Assembly (NCBI GenBank): GCA_018824305.1 | Contig: JAHJGM010000033.1 | Location: forward strand, 1-52,765 | DNA length: 52,765 nucleotides | DNA from: a bacterium | Lineage (GTDB): Bacteria > Campylobacterota > Campylobacteria > Campylobacterales > Sulfurimonadaceae | Direction of reading: 5' to 3' | Part shown: one piece after another, positions 42,313-49,661 of the stretch | Numbering within the stretch: position 1 is the stretch's first letter | Layout: each line of letters starts with the position of its first letter | Translations under genes and position numbers: made by a program | The notes under the pieces: model-generated | What the model was told of the DNA's origin: nothing | Databases searched by the model: none | What the model saw: the letters and a program-made list of their open reading frames with translations, nothing else

Positions 42313-42693
42313 TTAAATATTAAGCGATGTTCTTACACGCACTTTTTTGCCCTCTTTTGGAGCTATATAGATCCATACCTGCCAAGTCCCGCTCATCGAA
42401 AAGTTTATTTCGCTCTCATACTTCCCGTCCATTAGGGCTTTTGCATCGGTTTCAGTTTCCATTTGAGGCATACCGGGCATCTCGGGCATAAAGACTTTCA
42501 GACTCACTGCGGCATCTTTGTATTTTGCATCTTTTATCAGAAATAACAGTTTGTTATTGCCGGTTGTGAGCGGTTTATCCGAACTGATCGTGACTTCTGT
42601 TCCTCCGCCTTTGGCTACTTTTTCAAAAGCCGCCGCTTGAAGGAGTACGGCTCCTAGTGCAAGTGTCATAAATATTTTGAGTAATCTTTTCAT
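42313..42693 (-). CDS. FixH/YtkA-like Met-rich periplasmic protein
   Basis: A 126-residue protein with a signal peptide (about residues 1-21) and a YtkA/FixH-like immunoglobulin-type domain ending in WQVWIYIAPKEGKKV. The segment MPEMPGMPQM has four methionines in ten residues, a likely Cu(I) or Ag(I) site. It is the first gene of the cus operon. By context I infer a periplasmic metal chaperone or sensor for the pump. The ATG follows AAAGGAC. The family label is from pattern memory; it is not the full FixH of nitrogen fixation operons. Confidence 0.82.
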   Translation of the reverse strand: MKRLLKIFMTLALGAVLLQAAAFEKVAKGGGTEVTISSDKPLTTGNNKLLFLIKDAKYKDAAVSLKVFMPEMPGMPQMETETDAKALMDGKYESEINFSMSGTWQVWIYIAPKEGKKVRVRTSLNI

Positions 42694-42716
42694 CTTCTGT
42701 CCTTTTTCTTTTTTAA

Positions 42717-42722
42717 ATTATA
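42717..42722 (-). promoter_or_regulatory. -10 box of the cus efflux operon
   Basis: TATAAT on the minus strand, with a start near 42710 and a leader of about 17 bases. The tandem 11-base repeats at 42727-42748 lie over its -35 region, where an OmpR-type activator would bind. Confidence 0.55.
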
Positions 42723-42726
42723 TTTG

Positions 42727-42748
42727 GAGTTTGTGAGGAGTTTGTGAG
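42727..42748. repeat. Tandem 11-bp direct repeat, likely response-regulator site
   Basis: Two perfect abutting copies of GAGTTTGTGAG (42727-42737 and 42738-42748). The 11-base period is one helical turn, the usual arrangement for OmpR/PhoB-family dimers. It lies between the divergent cus operon and the two-component genes, covering the -35 zones of both. Confidence 0.65.
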
Positions 42749-42749
42749 T

Positions 42750-42755
42750 TATAAT
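42750..42755 (+). promoter_or_regulatory. -10 box of the copper response regulator (predicted leaderless)
   Basis: TATAAT one base after the tandem repeats. Standard spacing puts the first base at 42762 or 42761; the ATG is at 42761. No ribosome site precedes it. Confidence 0.6.
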
Positions 42756-42760
42756 AGTGC

Positions 42761-43408
42761 ATGAAAATTTTACTGCTCGAAGATGATACGGTTCTCTCGG
42801 ATATATTGATAGATTTTTTGCAAGAGTCGCACAGCGTGACGCATACATACAGTATGAAAGAGGCACTCAGGTTTAGCGAAGAGAGCTCTTACGATCTGTA
42901 TATCTTTGATATCAATGTTGCTGACGGAGACGGTTTGACGCTGCTGCGCGAGGTGAGAAGCTTTTACGATCAGACACCTACCATCTTTATAACCGCTTTT
43001 CACGACATCAAGTACCTCAAACATGCTTTTGATGCAGGGGCAAATGATTTTATACGAAAGCCTTTTGATCTTGAAGAACTCTCAGGTAGAATAGAGAACA
43101 TCAAAAGACATTTTGGGCTGAATCTCATTGTCTCACTCGGTGAAGAAATGGAGCTAAACACGCAGACACATCTGCTCAAGACTCCAAAACATCTTTTTCA
43201 TCTAAGCGCAAAAGAGAGCGAGCTTCTGCATTATCTCTACAAACATAAGAACCGCGTAGTCAGTGTCGATGAGATACTTCAAAACCTTTGGAACTATGAT
43301 GAACTCCCCTCCGGCGATGCGATCAGAACGCTTATAAAAGAGCTTAGAAAATATGTCGGGAAAGAGCACATCATCAATGTAAGAGGAGAAGGATACCGAT
43401 TTGAATAG
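42761..43408 (+). CDS. OmpR/PhoB-family response regulator of the copper island
   Basis: A 215-residue regulator with a receiver domain (about residues 1-115) that has the acidic pair Asp8-Asp9, the phosphoacceptor Asp50 and the conserved Lys in FIRKPF. A winged-helix DNA-binding domain follows (about 130-215), with the SAKESELLHYL and YVGKEHIINVRGEGYRF motifs. It is divergent from the cus efflux operon, like CusR or CopR, so I infer that it activates efflux when Cu or Ag is high. It overlaps its sensor kinase by eight bases. The mRNA appears leaderless. Confidence 0.93.
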   Translation: MKILLLEDDTVLSDILIDFLQESHSVTHTYSMKEALRFSEESSYDLYIFDINVADGDGLTLLREVRSFYDQTPTIFITAFHDIKYLKHAFDAGANDFIRKPFDLEELSGRIENIKRHFGLNLIVSLGEEMELNTQTHLLKTPKHLFHLSAKESELLHYLYKHKNRVVSVDEILQNLWNYDELPSGDAIRTLIKELRKYVGKEHIINVRGEGYRFE

Positions 43409-44516
43409 TTTGGAAAAAAGGTCTTTTTATTCATTTTTGGCGCTTTATATCGGTTCCTCGTTTCTGTTTTTGATACTATCGGGTTTTTGGTATTACAAAG
43501 CGCAAAAAAGCGGACTTGAAAACTCTACATACTATAAGCTCCAGCATTACAGCGATCAGATATCGGGGCTTATCATAAACGCTCAGATGCACTCCAGAGT
43601 CCTAAAACTTCCAAAGCTTGAAGAGGGATATGAGTATTTTTTGGTGAGAACCGATGAGAAGAGAGTTTTTAAGAGTAAGTATTATCAGGAAGAGGGGTAT
43701 TCTCTCCTCGTCTCCACATCGCCGCAGGAACATCTCAATATCGAGTACGTCGTAGTGAAAACAAACGAGTATCATAAGAAACTGCTCGCTTTGCAAAAAG
43801 AGCTCTTCTCTGTTATGTTGTTTATATTTGTACTCATAGTCTTTATCTCTTTTGTATTGTCCAAACTTTTTATGCGTCCCATCCACCAAAAGGTCTTACA
43901 GATAGAGCAGTTCATACAAGATATCTCTCATGAACTCAATACTCCCGTAACGGCACTCCAGATGAGCTCAAAAAGAGCGATGCAAAAGGGTGTGTATGAT
44001 GAGAAGATACTCAAAAACATCTCCATCAGCACCAAGCAGCTTTACTCCATCTACAAATCTCTTGCATACCTCAGTTTTTCAAGTAGTACAAAAGAGCTGC
44101 AAAGCATCAACCTCAAAGAGGTAATTGCCGAGGTCATAGAGTTTTACGGCGAGCTCTGTTTTGCCAAAGATATTTCGATTGTCTCCGATCTGGAAGATGC
44201 CTTTGTAAACATAGACGAGGAGAGGGCAAAACTGCTTTTCTCAAACCTGTTGTCAAATGCCATAAAATACTCCATGCCAAACAAGACCATAACGCTTACC
44301 CTGACCAAAGAGAGTTTTGTCATAGCAGATGAGGGTGTCGGTATCGCAAAAGAGAAAATAGATAAGATCTTTGAGCTTTATGAGAGAGGTTCAAATTTGG
44401 CGGGCGGATTTGGCGTCGGGCTGAGTATTGTAAAACAGATCTGTGATGAAGCGGGAATAAAAGTAGAGGTAGAATCCAAACTAAACCAAGGCACTGCCTT
44501 TAGGCTTAGCTGGTAA
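43401..44516 (+). CDS. Sensor histidine kinase of the copper island
   Basis: A 371-residue membrane kinase with helices at about residues 10-30 and 132-155 enclosing a periplasmic sensor of about 100 residues. The dimerisation/phosphoacceptor motif is DISHELNTPVTAL with the catalytic His. The ATPase domain shows NLLSNAIKYS (N box), DEGVGI (G1) and FGVGLSIVKQI (G2). No HAMP domain is apparent. The start is TTG 43401, with AAGGA about seven bases upstream, inside the end of the regulator gene. The sensor loop has no evident Met or His cluster apart from a few residues, so copper sensing rests on gene context. Confidence 0.92.
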   Translation: MNSLEKRSFYSFLALYIGSSFLFLILSGFWYYKAQKSGLENSTYYKLQHYSDQISGLIINAQMHSRVLKLPKLEEGYEYFLVRTDEKRVFKSKYYQEEGYSLLVSTSPQEHLNIEYVVVKTNEYHKKLLALQKELFSVMLFIFVLIVFISFVLSKLFMRPIHQKVLQIEQFIQDISHELNTPVTALQMSSKRAMQKGVYDEKILKNISISTKQLYSIYKSLAYLSFSSSTKELQSINLKEVIAEVIEFYGELCFAKDISIVSDLEDAFVNIDEERAKLLFSNLLSNAIKYSMPNKTITLTLTKESFVIADEGVGIAKEKIDKIFELYERGSNLAGGFGVGLSIVKQICDEAGIKVEVESKLNQGTAFRLSW

Positions 44517-44521
44517 GGGTG

Positions 44522-44731
44522 TCAGATCAGACCGAGTTCTGCCAAGATCGGTTTGATCCCTTGAGATATCTCAAAAAGTTCTTCATAAAAAAGACCTTCG
44601 GCTTTATCTTCTGCGACCCATTCTTCAAGGCGTTTTATAGTGTCTGATTTTTCCTCTTCGCTTAGATGAGGTGCTTTTTGAACTTCCTCTTTTATTTTTT
44701 CTATATGTTCGTGATGTTTATGTGAACTCAT
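44522..44731 (-). CDS. Small charged helical protein with His-rich N terminus
   Basis: A 69-residue acidic protein with no signal peptide, predicted almost all helical. The start SSHKHHEH holds four histidines in eight residues and could bind a metal. A weak resemblance to small DUF4404-type helical proteins is possible, but I do not recognise it. The ATG has AAGGA upstream. It follows the other small gene by ten bases on the same strand, and both lie between the copper kinase and the copper-type TonB receptor, so a metal role is plausible but unproven. Confidence 0.7.
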   Translation of the reverse strand: MSSHKHHEHIEKIKEEVQKAPHLSEEEKSDTIKRLEEWVAEDKAEGLFYEELFEISQGIKPILAELGLI

Positions 44732-44741
44732 AATCTTTCCT

Positions 44742-44951
44742 TTAATAGTTTTTATATTTACCGGATTTTACATCTTCACGGATGCTGTCAAGTTTTTCTT
44801 GCAGGATATCCAACAAAATTTTTGCAGCTTCATTGTCGTCAGGCTCAGGGACATCCCAGTCGCTTATCTTCATGTTCGCTTTAAACAGAAGTTCAAGTCC
44901 GTTTTGAATCTCGTTTTTTCTGCTTGCCAGCTCTTTTTGCATTACGTCCAT
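44742..44951 (-). CDS. Small helical protein of unknown function
   Basis: A 69-residue acidic soluble protein with two predicted helices joined by a DWDVPEPDDNE linker, and no cysteine or histidine. Not recognised. The ATG has AAGGA six bases upstream, and a TAGAAT at 44977-44982 would give a 19-base leader. It is the first of a two-gene unit with the His-rich small protein. The two proteins have the same length but no obvious sequence match. Confidence 0.68.
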   Translation of the reverse strand: MDVMQKELASRKNEIQNGLELLFKANMKISDWDVPEPDDNEAAKILLDILQEKLDSIREDVKSGKYKNY

Positions 44952-44976
44952 GTTGGAATCCTTTTTATGGTAATCA

Positions 44977-44982
44977 ATTCTA
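44977..44982 (-). promoter_or_regulatory. -10 box of the two-small-gene unit
   Basis: TAGAAT preceded by CTTG on the minus strand, with a start near 44970. The rest of the 163-base gap up to the TonB receptor gene holds a hairpin but no further gene that I can see. Confidence 0.4.
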
Positions 44983-45076
44983 CAAGAGGGAGGCTTAAAG
45001 TTGCATGTAAAATTTTATTTTTTAGTTCTCGGCGGTATGAACGGGGTAAACAGGGTGAATATAAAAAGACCAGAAA

Positions 45077-45106
45077 TGCTTACATGTAGGGAGTTACATG
45101 TAAGCA
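45077..45106 (-). terminator. Hairpin after the TonB receptor built from TACATGTA palindromes
   Basis: A 12-bp perfect stem (45077-45088 with 45095-45106) and six-base loop. Each arm carries a TACATGTA palindrome. It is placed nine bases after the receptor gene. The downstream T-run on the minus strand is weak (TTTCTGGTC). Confidence 0.55.
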
Positions 45107-45114
45107 AAAAAGAT

Positions 45115-47100
45115 TTAGAATTTTAAAGTTAGATTTGTGTAGAAGTAACGGCCAGGTTCGTTTAGAAGCATGACGTCAGTCGATCCTGAAAGCAGTGTCA
45201 GGTCTTTGTATGTGTTGCTGATAGCGTATGCTTTGTCAAACACGTTATCGACGCCAAGGTCAAGTTTTACGTATTTGTTAAACTCATGTGATGCTTTGAG
45301 GTTTAGAACCGACCAGCTGCCGATCTCTTGTTCTCCGTCATCGCTGTCATATTTGCTCCATTTGTCTGTTGCGATGCCTTCTGCTTTTACATAAGAGTTT
45401 TTCATATACTCATAAGTAAGTGCCAAATTGGCTTTTAAAGGAGTGATGTTTGGCAGGTCTCTGTCGGTTTGATTCGTCGCAAGCGTGTCTTTACGACCTT
45501 GTTGGTAAGCGACTCCTCCGTCTAGTGTTACGGTGTCGGTAAAAAAGTATGAACCGTTTACAGAAAGACCGTAGAGAGAAGCATCGATATTTTCATATTT
45601 TGTCGCGATCGTGCTTTTGTTGTTATAGATGATATAGTCTTTGAGTTTTGAATAAAATAGTTTTGTTTTAAGTAAAAAGCTGTCGTAATTGTTCTCTAGA
45701 CTAAGATCCGCTTCGTAGTTTTGAACCTGTTTCAGATCTTGATTTCCTGCTACTGAACCTGAGCTTGATGTAAAATAAAGTTCTTTTGCATCGGGAACGC
45801 GAGATGATTTTCCGATACCGAAGACAAGCTTGTTGTTAGCGTTTAGTTTATAGTTTGTCAAGATGTATGCACTGAGTGCATTATAATTATTTGTATCATA
45901 AGCAGATACATTTGTTTTTATGCTTGTCGAGTCGTAACGAACACCCATTTTGAATGAAAATGCGTCGAATTTGCGGCTGATCTCAGAAAAGAGTGCTGCG
46001 TTGTCCGTGTATGCATCTGGGATGCTGTCTACACCTGTGTAACCGTTTTTGTTAGAGTATTTTCCGTTCCAGTTACGTTTGCTGCCGTCAAGTCCCACGA
46101 GCAGTTCATAGTTTCCTACATCAAGTGTGTTTTTGACTTTTGCACCTTGAGTGTTTGTAGTAAGATGACTGACCATAGCACCCATCATACCGGTCGCGGC
46201 TGCTCTGTAATATGTAGACATTGGATGATCTACATCAGAAGCGTAGTACTGAAGTTCCAGTTTTTTTGAAAGATCACTAAGTTTTTTTATCTCGTAAGTC
46301 ACATCATAGATATTCGAGTTGTCATACATTGCATCCATTGCTGATGATGGGTAAAGGATGTCATCGCTTCTGTTTGCCGTATAGCTCAGGCGAAGCTCTT
46401 GGTTCTCTGTCGGATTTACAAATGCTTTTGCCATTACGGTCTTTTTCTCATAGGCTTGAAGAGAGTCATATTTTGTTTGGTATTGATTCATTGCAGGCAC
46501 ACCGCTTTTTTCCATCTGTGCGACGAAATCATCACCGTTACCGTCTTTGTATTGGTCGCTTGTCTCAGCAGAGCCGCTGATCATTAAACGGATAAGATCG
46601 TTTCCTCCGCTTAGAGTCGCACCGATTTTTTTGTAGTTATAGCTTCCGTATCCTAGGTCAAGTTCTCCTTGAAGTCCTTTGCTAGGTTCTTTACTTTTCA
46701 TAGTCACGGCACCGCTAAGAGTTCCGAAGTTTTCTACGTCATAAGGACCTTCGATGACGTTTATGCTGTCGATGTTGTTTGCCAGTACATGTGATATAGG
46801 TGGATCCATTCTATTTGGACAAGCGCCGTATGTCTTTGTTCCATCAACTAAAACATTGATATCGTCTTTTCTCATACCTCTTAAAACGATGTCGTTTGCG
46901 ATACCGCTGCGGCGGCTGATAGCAATAGAGGGTACAGCTTTTTGCAGTGCGTCTGCCAAGTCGGCGGATTTTATCTGCTCGTGGCTTACATCGCTTAGTG
47001 TCGTTGCATCAACGTTGATAGTCTCAAGCTGTACAGCCTCTTCTGCCATCAATGTCGCGGCACAGACTAAAGATAGTGTTATAAATTTGTTTAGTTTCAT
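45115..47100 (-). CDS. TonB-dependent copper receptor, OprC/NosA type
   Basis: A 661-residue outer-membrane receptor with a signal peptide (about residues 1-19), a plug domain and a 22-strand barrel ending in LTLKF. The plug contains CPNRMDPP near residues 92-99, a motif I associate with OprC/NosA copper receptors, and the loop around MGAM has several methionines. OprC/NosA bring copper across the outer membrane, for example for nitrous oxide reductase. With Cus efflux and the two-component system nearby, this makes an import-export copper locus. The ATG follows GGGAGAGA. Two AAGTGTTA repeats 11 bases apart lie upstream. Confidence 0.88.
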   Translation of the reverse strand: MKLNKFITLSLVCAATLMAEEAVQLETINVDATTLSDVSHEQIKSADLADALQKAVPSIAISRRSGIANDIVLRGMRKDDINVLVDGTKTYGACPNRMDPPISHVLANNIDSINVIEGPYDVENFGTLSGAVTMKSKEPSKGLQGELDLGYGSYNYKKIGATLSGGNDLIRLMISGSAETSDQYKDGNGDDFVAQMEKSGVPAMNQYQTKYDSLQAYEKKTVMAKAFVNPTENQELRLSYTANRSDDILYPSSAMDAMYDNSNIYDVTYEIKKLSDLSKKLELQYYASDVDHPMSTYYRAAATGMMGAMVSHLTTNTQGAKVKNTLDVGNYELLVGLDGSKRNWNGKYSNKNGYTGVDSIPDAYTDNAALFSEISRKFDAFSFKMGVRYDSTSIKTNVSAYDTNNYNALSAYILTNYKLNANNKLVFGIGKSSRVPDAKELYFTSSSGSVAGNQDLKQVQNYEADLSLENNYDSFLLKTKLFYSKLKDYIIYNNKSTIATKYENIDASLYGLSVNGSYFFTDTVTLDGGVAYQQGRKDTLATNQTDRDLPNITPLKANLALTYEYMKNSYVKAEGIATDKWSKYDSDDGEQEIGSWSVLNLKASHEFNKYVKLDLGVDNVFDKAYAISNTYKDLTLLSGSTDVMLLNEPGRYFYTNLTLKF

Positions 47101-47127
47101 TCATCTCTCCCGATTTTATTAGAGATA

Positions 47128-47133
47128 ATGATA
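47128..47133 (-). promoter_or_regulatory. -10 box of the TonB copper receptor
   Basis: TATCAT on the minus strand, with a start near 47121 and a leader of about 20 bases. A direct repeat at 47140-47158 covers the -35 region. Confidence 0.4.
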
Positions 47134-47139
47134 GGAGAT

Positions 47140-47158
47140 AAGTGTTACAGAAGTGTTA
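47140..47158. repeat. Two AAGTGTTA repeats with 11-bp period before the TonB receptor
   Basis: Perfect copies at 47140-47147 and 47151-47158 with a CAG spacer. The spacing of one helical turn at the -35 zone suggests a regulator site. It is not clearly the same sequence as the 42727 repeat. Confidence 0.5.
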
Positions 47159-47179
47159 AGAGAACCTTGTTTGTGCTAT

Positions 47180-48637
47180 TTAGTGAAATAAGTGCAGAAA
47201 ATAAAGCCATCCTGTAACAATGACAGGTCCGATAGCGGCAGTGACAATACCCAGTATCAAAAAATCTTTTGAGACAATCCTGTTGCTTGAATAGACGATG
47301 GCGTTTGGCGGGGTAGATACAGGCAGACACATCGCAAAAGATGCGCTCAGCGCAACTGCGACGGCCACCATCTGAGTCGATTGTTCACTAATGCTCAGGG
47401 CTATAGCTACTACGATGGGGAGCATGATATTTGTAGCAGCTGTGTTACTCATAAAGTTTGAGATCACCACGACCAGATATGAAAATATAAACATTACCCA
47501 TAATATGGAGAGGCTGTCGGTTGATATAAGAGAGGCTATGTAGAGGTCTAACCCGGTCTTGGAGACGGCTAGCCCAAGGTTGAGCCCCCCGATGATGAGG
47601 ATTATCACATCCCATCTGATCTTTGTCATATCATCTGCGTCTAAAACACCAAAGAGAGTAAAACCAATGATAGGAATAAGTGAGACGACAGTTGTGGGTA
47701 TATGATGCAGCGGACCTGTGAGCCACAGTAAAACAGTTAGAGCAAACAAGATGACCGTTACACTTTTTTTCCAGCTTGGAATTGACGAGGTATTTGAAAT
47801 ATCTTTTGTAGAATCGTCGAAATGTTCTATCTCTTTGATAGAGTCGAGGTCAATAAACGTTTCACTTGAAGGATATAGTTTTAAGATAAGGTATCTCAAG
47901 ATCAAAACGACTATAACCGATGGAACAAAAGCCAGTCCTATCCAGCCGACAAAAGAGGGCGCTTTATCTGCCAGTATCCCCACAGCGATCGCATTAGGAG
48001 GAGTACCGATGATAGTCGCCATACCGCCGAGATTTGCTCCTATGACGATCGATAACAAAATAGCTTTTTGAAATTTATTATCGCGGTCGATGTTTGCCAA
48101 AAGAGGGATGACGATCGTCATCATCATGGCAGCTGTGGCTGTATTGGAGATAAACATCGATAAAACATAGGTTATGGCGATAATGCCTGAGATGATATTA
48201 TGCGGTTTGTTTCCGACAAAAAAGAGGACTTTTTTAGCCAGCCAGATATCGAGTTTTGTTTTTGAAGCCGCAGCAGCCATAATAAAACCGGCTAAAAACA
48301 AAAAGACGAGAGGTGATGACCATGGCTGCAGATACACTTCCCACTCTTTTGCACCGGTTGAGAAATCAAAATGATGAAAACCCAAAAGAATGATCTCCAA
48401 AGCGATGATCAACAAAGAAACGGCAAAAGCTGGGATCGCTTCGGTGATCCAAAGTCCGGCAGAAAAAACTAGAATAAAAAGTGTTAAGACAGCTTGTTCT
48501 GAGAGATTGTAATGAGGAACAAAGGCAACTACAAGTGCCAAGAGCAAAGAGATACTAAACGAGGTAAAAACAAATCGGAGAGTGACCGTGTAGGTATCAT
48601 TCAAAAACTTTTTTAACTGCCGTCTTGTATCTAACAT
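47180..48637 (-). CDS. DASS-family (SLC13) sodium/dicarboxylate or anion transporter
   Basis: A 485-residue transporter with about 11-12 membrane helices. The two family Ser-Asn-Thr motifs are ISNTATAAMMM and MSNTAATNIM, and GTPPNAIAVG and STPPNAIVY are the paired re-entrant hairpin segments. The opening region WITEAIPAFAVSLLI is also typical. Members import dicarboxylates, sulfate or similar anions with sodium; the substrate here is unknown. It lies 10 bases downstream of agmatine deiminase on the same strand. Confidence 0.93.
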   Translation of the reverse strand: MLDTRRQLKKFLNDTYTVTLRFVFTSFSISLLLALVVAFVPHYNLSEQAVLTLFILVFSAGLWITEAIPAFAVSLLIIALEIILLGFHHFDFSTGAKEWEVYLQPWSSPLVFLFLAGFIMAAAASKTKLDIWLAKKVLFFVGNKPHNIISGIIAITYVLSMFISNTATAAMMMTIVIPLLANIDRDNKFQKAILLSIVIGANLGGMATIIGTPPNAIAVGILADKAPSFVGWIGLAFVPSVIVVLILRYLILKLYPSSETFIDLDSIKEIEHFDDSTKDISNTSSIPSWKKSVTVILFALTVLLWLTGPLHHIPTTVVSLIPIIGFTLFGVLDADDMTKIRWDVIILIIGGLNLGLAVSKTGLDLYIASLISTDSLSILWVMFIFSYLVVVISNFMSNTAATNIMLPIVVAIALSISEQSTQMVAVAVALSASFAMCLPVSTPPNAIVYSSNRIVSKDFLILGIVTAAIGPVIVTGWLYFLHLFH

Positions 48638-48647
48638 AGAGTATCGT

Positions 48648-49661
48648 TTAGAGAAACTGCATCGTCACACAGTGAAGTGAACCGTGTTGGCGGATAAGGA
48701 CGGAACAGTCGACGCCTACGACATCTCTGTCTTTGAAAAACTTTCTGAAAATGCCAAGTGCTTCCTCATCCTGTTTGACTCCGTAAGTAGGGACGATAAC
48801 TGCACCGTTGATGATAAGGAAGTTCGCATAAGTCGCAGGAAGTCTCTCGTCGTCATAGTAGATGGCATCCGTAAAAGGCAGGGCGATGAGGTTGAGATCA
48901 TATTTGGCTGCCAACTCTTTTAACTGTTCACCCATCTTATGAAGCTGTTCATAATGCTCATCCTCTTTGTCTTCACATGTAAGGTACATGATCGTCTTCT
49001 CATCCACAAAACGTGCCAGTGTGTCGATATGTGAGTCTGTGTCATCACCTGCAAGATAACCGTAATCAAGGTATAAGACTTCATCGATTCCAAGTTTTTC
49101 TTTAAGAAGATTTGTCGTCTCCTCTTTTGAGTAGGAAGCGTTTCTGTTTTTGTTGAGTACGCATTCGGAAGTCGTAAGCAGAAGCCCTTTTGAGTTGCTC
49201 TCGATCGCTCCGCCTTCCAAGATAAAATCGATTGTCTCCATCGGTGTCTTGTAGTACGACGCCAAAGCACGGCTCATCAGAGTATCTAAATGCGCATCGA
49301 ATTTTGAACCCCATCCCGTAAAGGTAAAATCCAGAAGCTTTTTTTCGCCGTTTTCTATGATGGAGATGGCACTGCAGTCTCTTGACCAAGTATCGTTTGT
49401 CACAAACTGCACATACTCGATATTTTTATTTTCGCTGAAGTAGCTTTTAACCAACTCCATATCGTCACAGACTACCAGACATCTCTCATATTTCGCGATC
49501 GCGTTTACGATGTTGACAAAGTTTTCTCTTGCCTCTTCGAGATAATCTATCCAGTCACTTTTTTCATGGGGGAAGATGACCTGGACAAAACTTTGCTTTT
49601 CAAATTCACCCGGAAAGCATCTTTTTTGTTCACAATGGGATATAATTTCAGTATGGCGCAT
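48648..49661 (-). CDS. aguA: Agmatine deiminase
   Basis: A 337-residue enzyme of the pentein fold that converts agmatine to N-carbamoylputrescine and ammonia. Visible active-site motifs are NDTWSRD, EGGAIESN, GDDTDSHIDT and the catalytic cysteine in GSLHCVTMQ near the C terminus. The N-terminal opening FEKQSFVQVIFPHEKSDW is typical, preceded by about 18 extra residues. The ATG at 49661 has GAGG five bases upstream and lies inside the alanine racemase gene on the other strand, so the two divergent coding regions overlap by nine bases. N-carbamoylputrescine amidase is not adjacent. Confidence 0.94.
   Translation of the reverse strand: MRHTEIISHCEQKRCFPGEFEKQSFVQVIFPHEKSDWIDYLEEARENFVNIVNAIAKYERCLVVCDDMELVKSYFSENKNIEYVQFVTNDTWSRDCSAISIIENGEKKLLDFTFTGWGSKFDAHLDTLMSRALASYYKTPMETIDFILEGGAIESNSKGLLLTTSECVLNKNRNASYSKEETTNLLKEKLGIDEVLYLDYGYLAGDDTDSHIDTLARFVDEKTIMYLTCEDKEDEHYEQLHKMGEQLKELAAKYDLNLIALPFTDAIYYDDERLPATYANFLIINGAVIVPTYGVKQDEEALGIFRKFFKDRDVVGVDCSVLIRQHGSLHCVTMQFL
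49641..49646 (+). promoter_or_regulatory. -10 box of alr (predicted leaderless transcript), inside aguA
   Basis: TATAAT; standard spacing places the first transcribed base at 49653, the A of the alr ATG. It lies within codons 6-7 of aguA on the opposite strand. Confidence 0.6.

Noticed and set aside
49566-49652. Longer alanine racemase from 49566
   Set aside because: The added residues do not resemble the family, and the region codes for aguA on the other strand.
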